Assembly (NCBI GenBank): GCA_964422925.1 | Contig: CAYRDC010000014.1 | Coordinates: forward strand, 1 to 64,000 | Direction of reading: 5' to 3' | From: CAYRDC01 sp964422925 | Lineage (GTDB): Bacteria; Bacteroidota; Bacteroidia; Chitinophagales; S012-47 | Length of the DNA stretch: 64,000 nucleotides | In this document: positions 37,360 to 47,482 of the stretch, piece by piece | How positions within the stretch are numbered: position 1 is the stretch's first letter | Layout: every line of letters begins with the position of its first letter | Program-made: the position numbers and the translations under genes | The notes under the pieces: model-generated | Databases searched by the model: none | Told to the model about the DNA's origin: nothing | The model's input: only the letters and a program-made list of their open reading frames with translations

Positions 37360-40300
37360 TCAGTTTTCAGATGTATCAAATTTGATATCGAGGGCAAGGC
37401 CCTTTAGCTCATTGAGCAATACGTTGAACGACTCGGGCATGCCCGGTTTGGGTAGGTTATCGCCCTTGACGATGGCTTCATACGCCTTGGCCCGTCCGTA
37501 AATATCATCCGACTTGATGGTCAGCATTTCCCGCAGGTTATGGGCTGCACCATAGGCTTCGAGGGCCCACACTTCCATTTCACCCAAACGCTGTCCGCCA
37601 AACTGCGCCTTACCGCCCAGCGGTTGCTGGGTGATGAGGCTGTACGGGCCAATGGAACGGGCATGCATCTTATCGTCCACCATATGAGCCAGCTTAAGCA
37701 TATAGATAACCCCTACCGTAGCCGGTTGGTGGAATCTTTCACCGGTTTCCCCGTCATACAGGTAGGTTTGACCCAGTTTGGGCAACCCGGCTTTGTTGAT
37801 GTAATGTTCGATGTCCTCCAGGGTGGCACCGTCAAAAATCGGAGTGGCGAATTTCACGCCCAGTTTTTTTCCGGCCCAACCCAGCACCGTTTCGTAAATC
37901 TGTCCGAGGTTCATCCGGCTGGGCACGCCCAGCGGGTTCAACACAATATCCACCGGGGTACCGTCTTCAAGGAATGGCATATCCTCGTCACGGACAATCT
38001 TGGCTACAATGCCTTTGTTACCGTGACGGCCGGCCAGCTTGTCGCCTACTTTCAGCTTACGCTTTTCGGCTACATACACCTTGGCCAGTTTCAGTACCCC
38101 GGCCGGAAGTTCATCACCAATGCTGATATTGAATTTTTCGCGTTTGTACCGGCCTATTTCCTCGTTCACTTTCAGCTGGTAGTTGTGCAGCAGCTGCTTG
38201 ATCAGCAGGTTGTCTTCCTCGTTGCTTACCCAGTTGTCCGGGTCAATCTTGTCATAATCGAGGTCGTTGAGCACTTTCTGGGTGAGCTTGGTTCCCTTGG
38301 GTACCAACTCTTCCTTGTAAATATTGTAAATGCCCCTGGTGGTTTTGTTCCTGACTATGACACTGAGCTTTTGCACCAACAGTTCCTTCAGTTCACTGCG
38401 GGCTTTTTCGTGCTGGATTTCTAGACGTTCCAAGGCAGCTTTTTCGCGCTGTTTGCTGAAGCGGTCCTTACGGGCGCGGGCAAACAATTTTTTGTCAATG
38501 ATGACGCCCGAAGTGGATGGCGGCACCCGCAGCGATGCATCTTTGACATCCCCTGCTTTGTCGCCAAAGATGGCGCGCAGCAGTTTTTCCTCAGGGGTGG
38601 GATCCGATTCTCCCTTGGGAGTGATTTTCCCAACCAGGATATCGCCCTCCTTGATGTGAGCCCCTACCCGGATGATTCCGTTTTCGTCAAGGTCTTTGGT
38701 AGCCTCCTCACTCACATTGGGAATGTCGGCTGTCAGTTCCTCTTCACCCAGCTTGGTATCGCGCACTTCCAGCTCAAATTCGGAGATGTAAATGGAAGTA
38801 AAGATATCTTCCCTTACCACGCGTTCGCTGATCACGATGGCGTCTTCAAAGTTATATCCCTTCCAGGGCATGAAGGCCACCATCAGGTTCCGTCCCAGGG
38901 CCAGCTCACCATTTTGGGTGGCAAACCCTTCGCACAGCACCTGCCCGGGCACCACCCGGTCCCCTTTCATCACAATGGGTTTCAGGTTAATGCATGTGCT
39001 CTGGTTGGTGCGCTGGAATTTGGTCAGCTTATACACTTTCCGGTCATCCTCGAAGCTTACAAGGAGTTCCTTTTCGTTACGTTCGTAGCGAATGACTATT
39101 TCCTGGCTGTCAACATATTCAACCACACCGTATCCTTCGGCATTGATCAGCCTCCGGGAGTCCCTGGCAACCCGGCCTTCCAGGCCCGTCCCGATGATCG
39201 GAGCTTCGGGCCGCAACAGGGGCACGGCCTGGCGCTGCATGTTGGAACCCATCAGTGCCCGGTTGGCATCGTCATGCTCCAGGAAGGTAATCAGGGAAGC
39301 CGAAACACCCACAATCTGATTGGGCGCCACATCCATATACTGAATTTCTTCAGGCTTCAGAATAGGGAAATCACCGTGGAAACGGCATTTTACCGTATCG
39401 TTCAGAAATTCGCCCTTTTCGTTAATCGGGGCATTACTTTGGGCGATGGTCCGGTTATCTTCATCAGCGGCAGTCAGGTATTCAACCCCTCCCTTTACCA
39501 CTACTTTTCCGTCCTTCACCTTTTTGTAGGGCGTTTCGATAAAGCCCATGCCATTCACCTTGGCGTGGACACAAAGCGTGGAGATCAAACCGATATTCGG
39601 CCCTTCAGGTGTTTCAATGGTACACAGGCGCCCGTAGTGCGAATAATGCACATCCCGGACTTCAAATCCTGCCCTTTCACGCGATAATCCGCCCGGACCG
39701 AGCGCGGAAATTCTCCGCTTATGAGCCACCTCGGCCAGTGGGTTCGTCTGATCGAGGAACTGTGACAACTGGCTGGTCCCAAAGAATGAATTGATGACTG
39801 ATGACAGTGTCCTGGCGTTGATCAGGTCAATCGGTGTAAAGACTTCGTTGTCGCGCACGTTCATCCGCTCGCGGATGGTACGTGCCATACGGGCCAGGCC
39901 GACTCCGAACTGACTGTACAACTGTTCGCCAACCGTACGGACCCGCCTGTTACTTAAATGGTCGATATCATCGATCTCGGCTTTCTGGTTAATGAGCTGA
40001 ACCAGGTATTTAACGATCTCGATGATGTCTTCCTTGGTCAGTACCCGCAGGTCGATATTCTCGGTATGTTTGAGCTTGCGGTTAATTTTGTAGCGGCCCA
40101 CATCCCCGAGGTCATAGCGCTTGTCGCTGAAAAACAGCTTTTCAATGATCCCACGGGCAGTTTCTTCATCCGGTGGGTCGCTACCCCGCAACTGCCTGTA
40201 GATGTGCTGCACGGCTTCCAGCTCGGAGTTCGAACTGTCTTTCTGCAGCGTATTGTAAATTATTGAATAATCGAGCGGCAGGCCTTCCTTCTGAAGCACG

Positions 40301-41184
40301 ATTTTCTTAACCTCGGTTTCCAGGATCAGATCGATATGCTCTTCGGTCAGTACCGTGTTCCTTTCCAAGATCACCTCGTTCCGCTCAATGGATACGACTT
40401 CACCGGTATCTTCATCCACAAAATCTTCGATCCAGCTCCGCAAAACACGGGCAGCCAGTTTCCGGCCGATGCACTTCTTTAAACCTGTTTTGGTGACTTT
40501 TACATTGTCGGCCAGGTTAAAGATGTTCAGTATGTCTTTATCGGTGTTGTAGCCTATGGCACGCAGCAAGGTGGTAACCGGGAATTTTTTCTTCCGGTCA
40601 ATATATACGTACATCACATTATTGATGTCCGTGGCAAATTCCATCCAGGCGCCTTTAAACGGGATGATCCGGGCCGAATAAATTTTGGTTCCGTTGGGGT
40701 GGAAGCTTTGGCCGAAAAACACCCCGGGCGACCGGTGCAGCTGCGATACAACCACCCGTTCAGCCCCATTGATTACGAATGACCCCTTGGGAGTCATGTA
40801 CGGGATATTGCCCAGGAATACATCCTGAACAATAGTCTGGAAATCCACATGTTCCGGATCGTTACAGGAGAGCCGGAGTTTGGCTTTCAGGGGTACGGCA
40901 TAGGTCAGCCCCCGCTCGATGCATTCTTCAATAGAATACCTGGGGGGGTCGATAAAATAATCCAGAAACTCCAGGACAAAAATGTTCCTGGCGTCAGAAA
41001 TCGGAAAATTTTCCGTAAATACCTTGTATAAGCCTTCGTTCTTCCTGTTTTCCGGGGTTGTTTCTAACTGGAAAAAATCCTGGAATGATTTTAATTGAAT
41101 TTCGAGTAAATCGGGGTAATCAATGGTTTTTTGGATCTTGCTAAAATCGATCCTGCCATCCTGGCCGGAAGTCTGTTTTGCCAT
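37360..41184 (-). CDS. rpoB: RNA polymerase beta subunit
   Basis: 1274 residues. The rifampicin-pocket region FGTSQLSQFLDQTNP...HKRRISALGPGGLSRERAGFE keeps the residues of sensitive strains (Asp, His and Ser at the classic positions). The C-terminus has the conserved GGKAQFGGQRLGEMEVWALEAYGA. Transcribed with rpoC; about 100 bp separate it from rplL, where no hairpin stands out. Confidence 0.98.
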   Translation of the reverse strand: MAKQTSGQDGRIDFSKIQKTIDYPDLLEIQLKSFQDFFQLETTPENRKNEGLYKVFTENFPISDARNIFVLEFLDYFIDPPRYSIEECIERGLTYAVPLKAKLRLSCNDPEHVDFQTIVQDVFLGNIPYMTPKGSFVINGAERVVVSQLHRSPGVFFGQSFHPNGTKIYSARIIPFKGAWMEFATDINNVMYVYIDRKKKFPVTTLLRAIGYNTDKDILNIFNLADNVKVTKTGLKKCIGRKLAARVLRSWIEDFVDEDTGEVVSIERNEVILERNTVLTEEHIDLILETEVKKIVLQKEGLPLDYSIIYNTLQKDSSNSELEAVQHIYRQLRGSDPPDEETARGIIEKLFFSDKRYDLGDVGRYKINRKLKHTENIDLRVLTKEDIIEIVKYLVQLINQKAEIDDIDHLSNRRVRTVGEQLYSQFGVGLARMARTIRERMNVRDNEVFTPIDLINARTLSSVINSFFGTSQLSQFLDQTNPLAEVAHKRRISALGPGGLSRERAGFEVRDVHYSHYGRLCTIETPEGPNIGLISTLCVHAKVNGMGFIETPYKKVKDGKVVVKGGVEYLTAADEDNRTIAQSNAPINEKGEFLNDTVKCRFHGDFPILKPEEIQYMDVAPNQIVGVSASLITFLEHDDANRALMGSNMQRQAVPLLRPEAPIIGTGLEGRVARDSRRLINAEGYGVVEYVDSQEIVIRYERNEKELLVSFEDDRKVYKLTKFQRTNQSTCINLKPIVMKGDRVVPGQVLCEGFATQNGELALGRNLMVAFMPWKGYNFEDAIVISERVVREDIFTSIYISEFELEVRDTKLGEEELTADIPNVSEEATKDLDENGIIRVGAHIKEGDILVGKITPKGESDPTPEEKLLRAIFGDKAGDVKDASLRVPPSTSGVIIDKKLFARARKDRFSKQREKAALERLEIQHEKARSELKELLVQKLSVIVRNKTTRGIYNIYKEELVPKGTKLTQKVLNDLDYDKIDPDNWVSNEEDNLLIKQLLHNYQLKVNEEIGRYKREKFNISIGDELPAGVLKLAKVYVAEKRKLKVGDKLAGRHGNKGIVAKIVRDEDMPFLEDGTPVDIVLNPLGVPSRMNLGQIYETVLGWAGKKLGVKFATPIFDGATLEDIEHYINKAGLPKLGQTYLYDGETGERFHQPATVGVIYMLKLAHMVDDKMHARSIGPYSLITQQPLGGKAQFGGQRLGEMEVWALEAYGAAHNLREMLTIKSDDIYGRAKAYEAIVKGDNLPKPGMPESFNVLLNELKGLALDIKFDTSEN

Positions 41185-41284
41185 AAGCGAATGAACTTTG
41201 ATAAATAAAAAATTTATCAGGCTTCAGCGGGACACACTGCCGCCTAATAAAAAAACAGGGGGAAGCGAAGGTGCAGAAATGCAA

Positions 41285-41665
41285 TTACTGCAATTCCACT
41301 TCTGCACCGGCTTCTTCCAGTCTGGCTTTGATGGATTCGGCCTCCTCTTTGGAAACACCTTCCTTAACTGCTTTGGGGGCAGAATCCACCAGTTCCTTGG
41401 CTTCTTTCAGTCCTAAACCGGTGATTTCTTTCACCAGTTTTACTACGGACAGTTTTTGTCCGCCAGGTGATTTCAACATTACGTCAAATTCTGTCTTTTC
41501 TTCAGCAGCACCGCCACCTTCTCCTCCAACGGCACCGGCTACCATTACCGGAGCTGCGGCTGCAGGCTCAATACCGTACTCGTCCTTCAGAATCTGGGCC
41601 AGCTCATTCACCTCTTTCACACTCAGGCTTACCAGTTGTTCAGCAAACGCTTTTAAATCCGCCAT
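41285..41665 (-). CDS. rplL: 50S ribosomal protein L7/L12
   Basis: 126 residues: N-terminal dimerisation helix, Ala/Gly-rich hinge (EPAAAAPVMVAGAVGGEGGG) and C-terminal factor-binding domain (VKEITGLGLKEAKELVD). Stalk protein that recruits translation factors. 44 bp after rplJ. Confidence 0.98.
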   Translation of the reverse strand: MADLKAFAEQLVSLSVKEVNELAQILKDEYGIEPAAAAPVMVAGAVGGEGGGAAEEKTEFDVMLKSPGGQKLSVVKLVKEITGLGLKEAKELVDSAPKAVKEGVSKEEAESIKARLEEAGAEVELQ

Positions 41666-41709
41666 TTCTATTCAGGTTTTTGATGTGTTACAATGGGTTT
41701 TATTCGTAA

Positions 41710-42231
41710 TTATTCCCCTTTTTCAGAAAGGGTTTTCAAAATACCGCTCAAATTGTTGCCGGTTGATTGCAATGCGCCAATTACATTCTTGACTGGCGAT
41801 TGCAACAGCAGGATGATATCTCCGATCAATTCTTCCTTTGACTTCAGGGCAGCCAGGGTATCCAGGGATTCATCTCCCAGGTAAACCTCGGTTTCAATAA
41901 AGGCTGCTTTCAGTATGGGTTTTTCATTTTTCTTCCTGAAATCCTTTACAATTTTGGCCGGGACATTGGAAGATTCCGCGAAGAATAAGCTGCTGGGGCC
42001 CTTCAGTACCTCGTACAACGCGGCAAAATCCTTATCGGCCTCTTCCATCGCCTTCCGGATGAGGGTGTTTTTGGCCACTCTGAATTCCACCCCCCGTTCA
42101 TGACATAACCTGCGCAACTGATTTACTTCAGCCACGGTCAGCTCTGAACTATCTACGATGTAGAAAAAGTTGCTTTCGTTAAACCGCTCTTTCAGGTAGG
42201 CAACTATTTCCTTTTTTTCTTCTCTTGTCAT
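41710..42231 (-). CDS. rplJ: 50S ribosomal protein L10
   Basis: 173 residues; base of the L7/L12 stalk. N-terminal rRNA-binding part (FYIVDSSELTVAEVNQLRRLC) and C-terminal helix that carries L7/L12 dimers. Only 25 bp separate it from rplA, too short for the E. coli-type L10 leader. Confidence 0.97.
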   Translation of the reverse strand: MTREEKKEIVAYLKERFNESNFFYIVDSSELTVAEVNQLRRLCHERGVEFRVAKNTLIRKAMEEADKDFAALYEVLKGPSSLFFAESSNVPAKIVKDFRKKNEKPILKAAFIETEVYLGDESLDTLAALKSKEELIGDIILLLQSPVKNVIGALQSTGNNLSGILKTLSEKGE

Positions 42232-42256
42232 GGCCTGTACCTCTTTGTCTCCTTAA

Positions 42257-42943
42257 TTAGAATGATTTAGCATCCACCTGTATGCCCGGACTCATGGTTG
42301 AAGCCAGGTAAACAGAACGGATGTAAGTTCCTTTGGCTGAAGCCGGTTTCATTTTTTCCAGGGTACGTATCAGTGCTGCTGCATTTTCAGCCAGTTGTTC
42401 CGGTGTAAAGGAAACCCTTCCGATCGGGGAATGGATAATCCCGTATTTGTCAACCCGGAACGACACCTTGCCTTTTTTCACTTCCTGGATCGCTGTAGCC
42501 AGGTCATTGGTCACAGTACCCACCTTGGGGTTCGGCATAAGATTGCGCGGACCGAGGATACGGCCCAGTTTGGCCACCTTAGGCATTACATCCGGAGTGG
42601 CAATGACTACATCCACATCCGTCCAGCCTTTTTCTATTTTTTCTATCAGGTCGTCAAGTCCCACGTAATCAGCACCCGCTTCCTTGGCTTCCACTTCCTT
42701 ATCAGGATTGCAGAAAACCAACACCCGTTTGGTCTTGCCGGTGCCATTGGGCAGGCTTACCGTGCCCCGCAAAGCCTGATCCGCCTTCCGGGGATCCACG
42801 CCCAGGCGGATATGCATATCCACTGAAGCGTCAAAATTGGCCGTGTTCACTTCCTTTACCAGTTTGGCAGCTTCTTCAATAGGATATGCCTTTCCCTTGT
42901 CCAGCTTTTCCAGTACCCTTTTCCGCTTTTTGGTAATCCGCAC
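42257..42943 (-). CDS. rplA: 50S ribosomal protein L1
   Basis: 228 residues with the L1 signatures (VDMHIRLGVDPRKADQALRG, GRILGPRNLMPNPKVGTV). Binds 23S rRNA at the E-site stalk and in other bacteria represses its own operon. Second of the rplKAJL group. Confidence 0.97.
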   Translation of the reverse strand: MRITKKRKRVLEKLDKGKAYPIEEAAKLVKEVNTANFDASVDMHIRLGVDPRKADQALRGTVSLPNGTGKTKRVLVFCNPDKEVEAKEAGADYVGLDDLIEKIEKGWTDVDVVIATPDVMPKVAKLGRILGPRNLMPNPKVGTVTNDLATAIQEVKKGKVSFRVDKYGIIHSPIGRVSFTPEQLAENAAALIRTLEKMKPASAKGTYIRSVYLASTMSPGIQVDAKSF

Positions 42944-42981
42944 AGCAGTATATTTTTTTAAAATCAGCGATTATCTAATGA

Positions 42982-43425
42982 TTATTCCTCCCAGGGGGCT
43001 TTCCCTTTTATGGTAATACCCATGCTCCTGGCTGTGCCGGCCACCATTTTCATGGCCGACTCAATGGTGAACGCGTTCAGATCCTTCATTTTTTCCTCGG
43101 CAATTTCTTTCACCGCGTCCCAGGTTACAGATCCCACCTTGGTCCGGTTCGACTCCGGAGAGCCTTTCTTGATCCGGGCTTTTTCCAGCAGTAGCACTGC
43201 AGCCGGGGGTGTTTTGATAATGAAGTCAAACGACTTGTCACGGTAAACCGTAATGACTACCGGCAGCACCTTGCCCATTCTGTCCTGTGTGCGGGCATTG
43301 AACTGCTTGGTAAACTCCATGATGTTCACCCCTTTGGCCCCCAAAGCCGGGCCAATTGGCGGAGCCGGGCTGGCCTGTCCACCCCGGATTTGCAACTTAA
43401 TATATCCTTCTACTTCTTTAGCCAT
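42982..43425 (-). CDS. rplK: 50S ribosomal protein L11
   Basis: 147 residues with GQASPAPPIGPALGAKGVNIMEF and the C-terminal rRNA-binding domain ending ARSMGITI. Part of the GTPase-associated centre needed for stringent-response sensing. Follows nusG by three bases. Confidence 0.98.
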   Translation of the reverse strand: MAKEVEGYIKLQIRGGQASPAPPIGPALGAKGVNIMEFTKQFNARTQDRMGKVLPVVITVYRDKSFDFIIKTPPAAVLLLEKARIKKGSPESNRTKVGSVTWDAVKEIAEEKMKDLNAFTIESAMKMVAGTARSMGITIKGKAPWEE

Positions 43426-43428
43426 CGT

Positions 43429-43977
43429 TTATGACTGTTTTTCGACCTGCATAAAATTGAGCTCTACCGGAGTCCTTCGGCCGAAGATTTTAACAATAAC
43501 CTTCAGCTTCTTCTTTTCTTCATAGATCTCCTCAATATTCCCGTAGAAATCATTAAACGGCCCGTCCGTGATCTTTACCGTTTCCCCGATAATGAACGGT
43601 TCGTTCATGCTTTCACCCATCTCCTGCATTTCATCCACTTTGCCCAGGATACGATTGACTTCATTGTGGCGCAACGGAGTGGGATGGTTCCCTCCCAGGA
43701 AATTGATGACCCCGTTAATGCTGCGGATATTTTGCAGGATGTCACCGGTTATTTTATCCGGGTTTACTTCCAGTAAAATATAACCGGGGAAAAAATTCCT
43801 TTCCTGAATTACTTTTTTTCCTTTCCTGATTTTGTACACTTTCTCGGTGGGTACCAGTACTTGCAAAATGGTATCCTGCAGGCCGGAGCGCTCTACGTCC
43901 AGCTCAATGTATTCTTTGAGCTTGCGTTCCTTGCCGCTCAGCACGCGCAATACATACCATTTGGATTCTGATGCCAT
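43429..43977 (-). CDS. nusG: transcription elongation/antitermination factor NusG
   Basis: 182 residues: NGN domain (WYVLRVLSGKERKLKEYIE ... NFFPGYILLE) and C-terminal KOW domain (GETVKITDGPFNDFYGNIEEI). Couples RNA polymerase to the ribosome and Rho. Between secE and rplK as in most bacteria. Confidence 0.97.
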   Translation of the reverse strand: MASESKWYVLRVLSGKERKLKEYIELDVERSGLQDTILQVLVPTEKVYKIRKGKKVIQERNFFPGYILLEVNPDKITGDILQNIRSINGVINFLGGNHPTPLRHNEVNRILGKVDEMQEMGESMNEPFIIGETVKITDGPFNDFYGNIEEIYEEKKKLKVIVKIFGRRTPVELNFMQVEKQS

Positions 43978-44009
43978 AATTACCGACCGACCCGGTATTT
44001 ACTGACGGA

Positions 44010-44201
44010 TCAAAACGTGTTATAATAGAGTTCCATCACATTGCGCGAGGCGATATCCATTACCAATATCATTACGGCAATAAGGATGGAAGCAATCAAA
44101 ACAGCCACAGCGCTATTTTGCAGTTCGCTCCAGGTTGGCCAGGTAGTTTTATACCTTAGTTCCTGGTAAGCGTCTTTCAGATAAGCGATGATCCGTTTCA
44201 T
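44010..44201 (-). CDS. secE: preprotein translocase subunit SecE
   Basis: 63 residues with a cytoplasmic amphipathic helix (KDAYQELRYKTTWPTWSELQ) and one membrane helix (SAVAVLIASILIAVMILVMD). Single-helix form typical outside Gammaproteobacteria. Confidence 0.95.
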   Translation of the reverse strand: MKRIIAYLKDAYQELRYKTTWPTWSELQNSAVAVLIASILIAVMILVMDIASRNVMELYYNTF

Positions 44202-44218
44202 GATAATTGAAATAAAAG

Positions 44219-44291
<73 letters not shown>

Positions 44292-44308
44292 CTGTATGCC
44301 TTTTTGTT

Positions 44309-44325
44309 AAACAGGGCGCCTGTTT
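44309..44325 (-). other. hairpin at the tuf stop codon
   Basis: AAACAGG-CGC-CCTGTTT on the minus strand overlaps the tuf TAA. No T-run follows, so it is not a standard terminator; it may guide RNA processing between tuf and tRNA-Trp. Confidence 0.45.
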
Positions 44326-45511
44326 ACTTGATGATTTCAGTAACCTGACCGGCACCTACTGTACGGCCGCCTTCACGGATAGCAAAACGCAATCCTTTTT
44401 CCATAGCAACCGGGTAAATCAGTTTTACGGTCATGGATACATTGTCACCAGGCATCACCATTTCCAAACCGTCAGGCAGTTTCACTTCACCGGTTACGTC
44501 TGTAGTCCGGAAATAGAATTGCGGCCTGTAATTATTGAAAAATGGTGTATGGCGTCCGCCTTCATCTTTACTGAGCACGTATACCTCACATTTGAATTCG
44601 GTATGCGGGGTAACGGTACCCGGAGCACAAACAACCATACCGCGCTTGATCTCGTTTTTGTCGATACCGCGCAGCAGCAGACCTACATTGTCACCGGCTT
44701 CCCCTTCATCGAGGATTTTGCGGAACATTTCCACACCGGTAACGGTAGATTTCATGCTGCCTTCCTGTAATCCGATAATTTCCACCGGATCACCGGTATG
44801 AATACGACCACGCTCGATACGGCCAGTAGCCACCGTGCCCCGACCGGTAATAGAAAAAATATCTTCCACCGGCATCAGGAAAGGCTGGTCAATCAGACGG
44901 GTAGGCATCGGGATATACTCATCGACAGCTTTCATCAGGTCTTTAATAGACTGAATGGCTTCCGGATCACCTTCCAGGGCTTTTAAGGCAGAACCCTGGA
45001 TTACAGGAATATTGTCACCGTCAAATTCATAGAAGCTGAGTAGCTCCCGGATTTCCATTTCAACCAATTCCAACAGTTCCGGATCGTCAACAAGGTCAGT
45101 TTTGTTCATATATACCACAATGGCAGGAACACCAACCTGACGGGCCAGAAGGATATGCTCACGGGTCTGGGGCATCGGACCGTCTGTAGCGGCTACCACC
45201 AGGATGGCACCATCCATCTGGGCAGCACCAGTTACCATATTCTTAACATAGTCAGCGTGGCCGGGGCAATCAACGTGCGCATAGTGGCGGTTGGCTGTCT
45301 CGTACTCCACATGAGCTGTGTTAATGGTAATACCCCTTTCCTTTTCTTCCGGAGCATTGTCAATTGAGTCGTAATCGGTTTTTTGTGCCAAACCTTCCTC
45401 TGACAGTACATAGGTAATCGCTGCAGTCAGCGTGGTTTTACCATGGTCAACGTGACCGATCGTACCGATATTCACGTGAGGTTTTGTACGCTCAAATTTT
45501 TCTTTAGCCAT
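44324..45511 (-). CDS. tuf: elongation factor Tu
   Basis: 395 residues. GTPase motifs GHVDHGKTT, DCPGHADY and NKTD are intact; C-terminal domains 2 and 3 are standard. Delivers aminoacyl-tRNA to the ribosome. It lies after four tRNA genes and before tRNA-Trp-secE-nusG, the same order as the E. coli tufB region. Confidence 0.98.
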   Translation of the reverse strand: MAKEKFERTKPHVNIGTIGHVDHGKTTLTAAITYVLSEEGLAQKTDYDSIDNAPEEKERGITINTAHVEYETANRHYAHVDCPGHADYVKNMVTGAAQMDGAILVVAATDGPMPQTREHILLARQVGVPAIVVYMNKTDLVDDPELLELVEMEIRELLSFYEFDGDNIPVIQGSALKALEGDPEAIQSIKDLMKAVDEYIPMPTRLIDQPFLMPVEDIFSITGRGTVATGRIERGRIHTGDPVEIIGLQEGSMKSTVTGVEMFRKILDEGEAGDNVGLLLRGIDKNEIKRGMVVCAPGTVTPHTEFKCEVYVLSKDEGGRHTPFFNNYRPQFYFRTTDVTGEVKLPDGLEMVMPGDNVSMTVKLIYPVAMEKGLRFAIREGGRTVGAGQVTEIIK

Positions 45512-45590
45512 TTTTCAGGAGTTTAGGTAAATGAAATTTGTTGTTGTATTTACAGGTTTATTCCAAAAAAGAACGTAATTCAGTAAAAAG

Positions 45591-45664
<74 letters not shown>

Positions 45665-45795
45665 TTCACACCGGGTGCTGCAGTTTTTATTAAATGCTTT
45701 GCCGTAGCAAAACACTTAAATTCAATAAGCCATCCTGTCAAATCAACGCTCAGACTTCCCTGCTTTTACAACCCGGGTCTGTCCTTTCCTTTTAG

Positions 45796-45868
45796 AGCGG
45801 GAGACGAGACTCGAACCCGCGACCTACAGCTTGGAAGGCTGTTGCTCTACCAACTGAGCTACTCCCGC
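45796..45868 (-). tRNA. tRNA-Gly(TCC)
   Basis: Acceptor GCGGGAG/CTCCCGC, anticodon loop CTTCCAA giving TCC. CCA not encoded. Confidence 0.96.
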
Positions 45869-45915
45869 ATATCTGAGTAATCCTTCCTGGTAACTTTCCG
45901 GTCAGATAACCCAAA

Positions 45916-46000
45916 TGGTGGGGAGAGGAGGATTCGAACCTCCGAAGGCATAGCCAACAGATTTACAGTCTGCCCCGTTTGACCGCTTCGGTATCTCCCC
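45916..46000 (-). tRNA. tRNA-Tyr(GTA)
   Basis: Acceptor GGGGAGA/TCTCCCC, anticodon GTA, long variable arm as normal for bacterial tRNA-Tyr. It is the only tRNA here with an encoded ACCA end (45916-45919). Confidence 0.96.
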
Positions 46001-46021
46001 GCATAATGGTTTATGTCAAGG

Positions 46022-46095
46022 AGCCAGTGGAGGGACTCGAACCCCCGCCCCGCTGATTACAAATCAGCTGCTCTAGCCAACTGAGCTACACTGGC
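46022..46095 (-). tRNA. tRNA-Thr(TGT)
   Basis: Acceptor GCCAGTG/CACTGGC, anticodon stem GCTGA/TCAGC with loop TTTGTAA. First tRNA of the cluster. Confidence 0.96.
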
Positions 46096-46146
46096 CTGTA
46101 ACCTTCTTTTTCAAAGAATCTGTCGCTCCCCCTTAAAATTGGCTTG

Positions 46147-46174
46147 CAAATTTATAAAAAATGTCCGACACAAA
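46147..46174 (-). promoter_or_regulatory. promoter of the tRNA-tuf cluster
   Basis: On the minus strand TTTG (46171-46174), 16 bp, then TAAATTTG (46147-46154), the Bacteroidota -33/-7 pattern. About 50 bp before tRNA-Thr(TGT). Confidence 0.6.
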
Positions 46175-46191
46175 AAAACAATAAGCCAGAC

Positions 46192-46491
46192 TTAATTTCT
46201 GACTCTTTCTTTATAACGGTCAATCTGCTTCTTCAAACTGTCTACGGCCATGTCTAATGATTCCTCAAACCGCTTGCTTTTTTCACGGGCCATCAGGGTT
46301 TGCCCGGGCAGGTTTAGCTTGATTTGTACCGTTTTATCCTTGATGTGTGCACTTTGGTTATCCAATCGTAAAAAAACTTCCGCATCTATAATGCGATCGT
46401 AAAAATGGCTGAGCTTTTTGACTTTTCGGTTAATGAGTTCGGTAAGCCTGGAATCGGCCCTGAATTGAATGGACTGAATGTTAATGTTCAT
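46192..46491 (-). CDS. hpf: ribosome hibernation-promoting factor, short form
   Basis: 99 residues of the HPF/RaiA fold (NIQSIQFRADSRLTELINRKVKKLSHFYDRI). Binds the 30S decoding site in resting cells. It lacks the C-terminal dimerisation domain of long HPF. Placed directly before the tRNA-tuf cluster. Confidence 0.9.
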   Translation of the reverse strand: MNINIQSIQFRADSRLTELINRKVKKLSHFYDRIIDAEVFLRLDNQSAHIKDKTVQIKLNLPGQTLMAREKSKRFEESLDMAVDSLKKQIDRYKERVRN

Positions 46492-46517
46492 AATTCAATC
46501 GTTTTTATGATGAGCAA

Positions 46518-47420
46518 TCAGGCACGTGGATGCGCCTGTTTATATACCTGTTTTAATTTCTCAATGCTGTTATGGGTATATACCTGGGTGGCTGCCAGGC
46601 TGGCATGGCCCAGAAGTTCTTTAATCGCGTTCAGTTCTGCACCGTTATTCAGTAAATGCGTGGCAAACGTATGCCGGAGAACATGTGGGCTTCTTTGTTC
46701 ATTGGTAGTGATGCGTGTGAGGTATTTGTTCACTATCCGGTAAACCAGTTTTACGTATATGGGTTCTCCCTTTTCAGTTAACAAAAAGGCCGTGCTCACG
46801 GTGCCCTTAAAAAGGCTTTCTTTCACCTTTATATAATATAGCAGGGTTTGCCGCAACTGCCGGCTTATTGGAATCAGTCTTTCCCGGCCGCCTTTTCCCA
46901 TTACGCGTATGATATCTCCCTGCAAATCGATGTCTTCATTTTTCAAACCAACCAGCTCACTGCGCCTCATACCGGTGGTATACAATAGTTCCAGGATTAT
47001 CCATTCCAAAATGCCTCTGTACCCTTCGTTTTCTTCCAACTCGGTAAAAAGTTTTTGCATTCCCTCTGCCGGGATAAACGTGGGCAGGCGTTTTTTCATT
47101 TTCGGGGTAACAATCTTTAACATGGGATTTTTATGGATCGCGCCTTTTTTAAGCAAAAAGCGGAAGTAGGTTTTCAGGCAGGATATCTTCCGGTTCAGCG
47201 TGCGGGTAGATTGCCCTTCTTCCATCAATGACACCATCCAGTTTTTAATAAATTTTGCCTGGATGGCATCTGGCTTGTCCGGGTCTACATCCTGTTTTTC
47301 CAAATATGTAAAAAATTGCTTCAGGTCACGCTCATATGCTTCCAGTGTATGTGGTGAGTAGCGTTTCTCCAGGCGCAGATAATTCAGGAAAGAATCCCTT
47401 AACATAGGCTTTTGGGTCAC
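46518..47420 (-). CDS. xerC: tyrosine recombinase, XerC/XerD type
   Basis: 300 residues. N-terminal SAM-like core-binding domain; catalytic Arg in TTGMRRSELVGL, HVLRHTFATHLL, LGHASLAATQVYTH with the Tyr nucleophile. Length and context (beside rpsU and hpf) fit a housekeeping chromosome-dimer resolvase rather than a phage integrase. XerC or XerD cannot be told apart here. Confidence 0.9.
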   Translation of the reverse strand: MTQKPMLRDSFLNYLRLEKRYSPHTLEAYERDLKQFFTYLEKQDVDPDKPDAIQAKFIKNWMVSLMEEGQSTRTLNRKISCLKTYFRFLLKKGAIHKNPMLKIVTPKMKKRLPTFIPAEGMQKLFTELEENEGYRGILEWIILELLYTTGMRRSELVGLKNEDIDLQGDIIRVMGKGGRERLIPISRQLRQTLLYYIKVKESLFKGTVSTAFLLTEKGEPIYVKLVYRIVNKYLTRITTNEQRSPHVLRHTFATHLLNNGAELNAIKELLGHASLAATQVYTHNSIEKLKQVYKQAHPRA

Positions 47421-47482
47421 CGTTCTTCCTGTGGGCCGGTGACACTACGAAATATACGGAGAAAAAAGGAAAAAGGTAGGGT

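Noticed and set aside
42232..42256. L10-type leader before rplJ
   Set aside because: 25 bp is too short.
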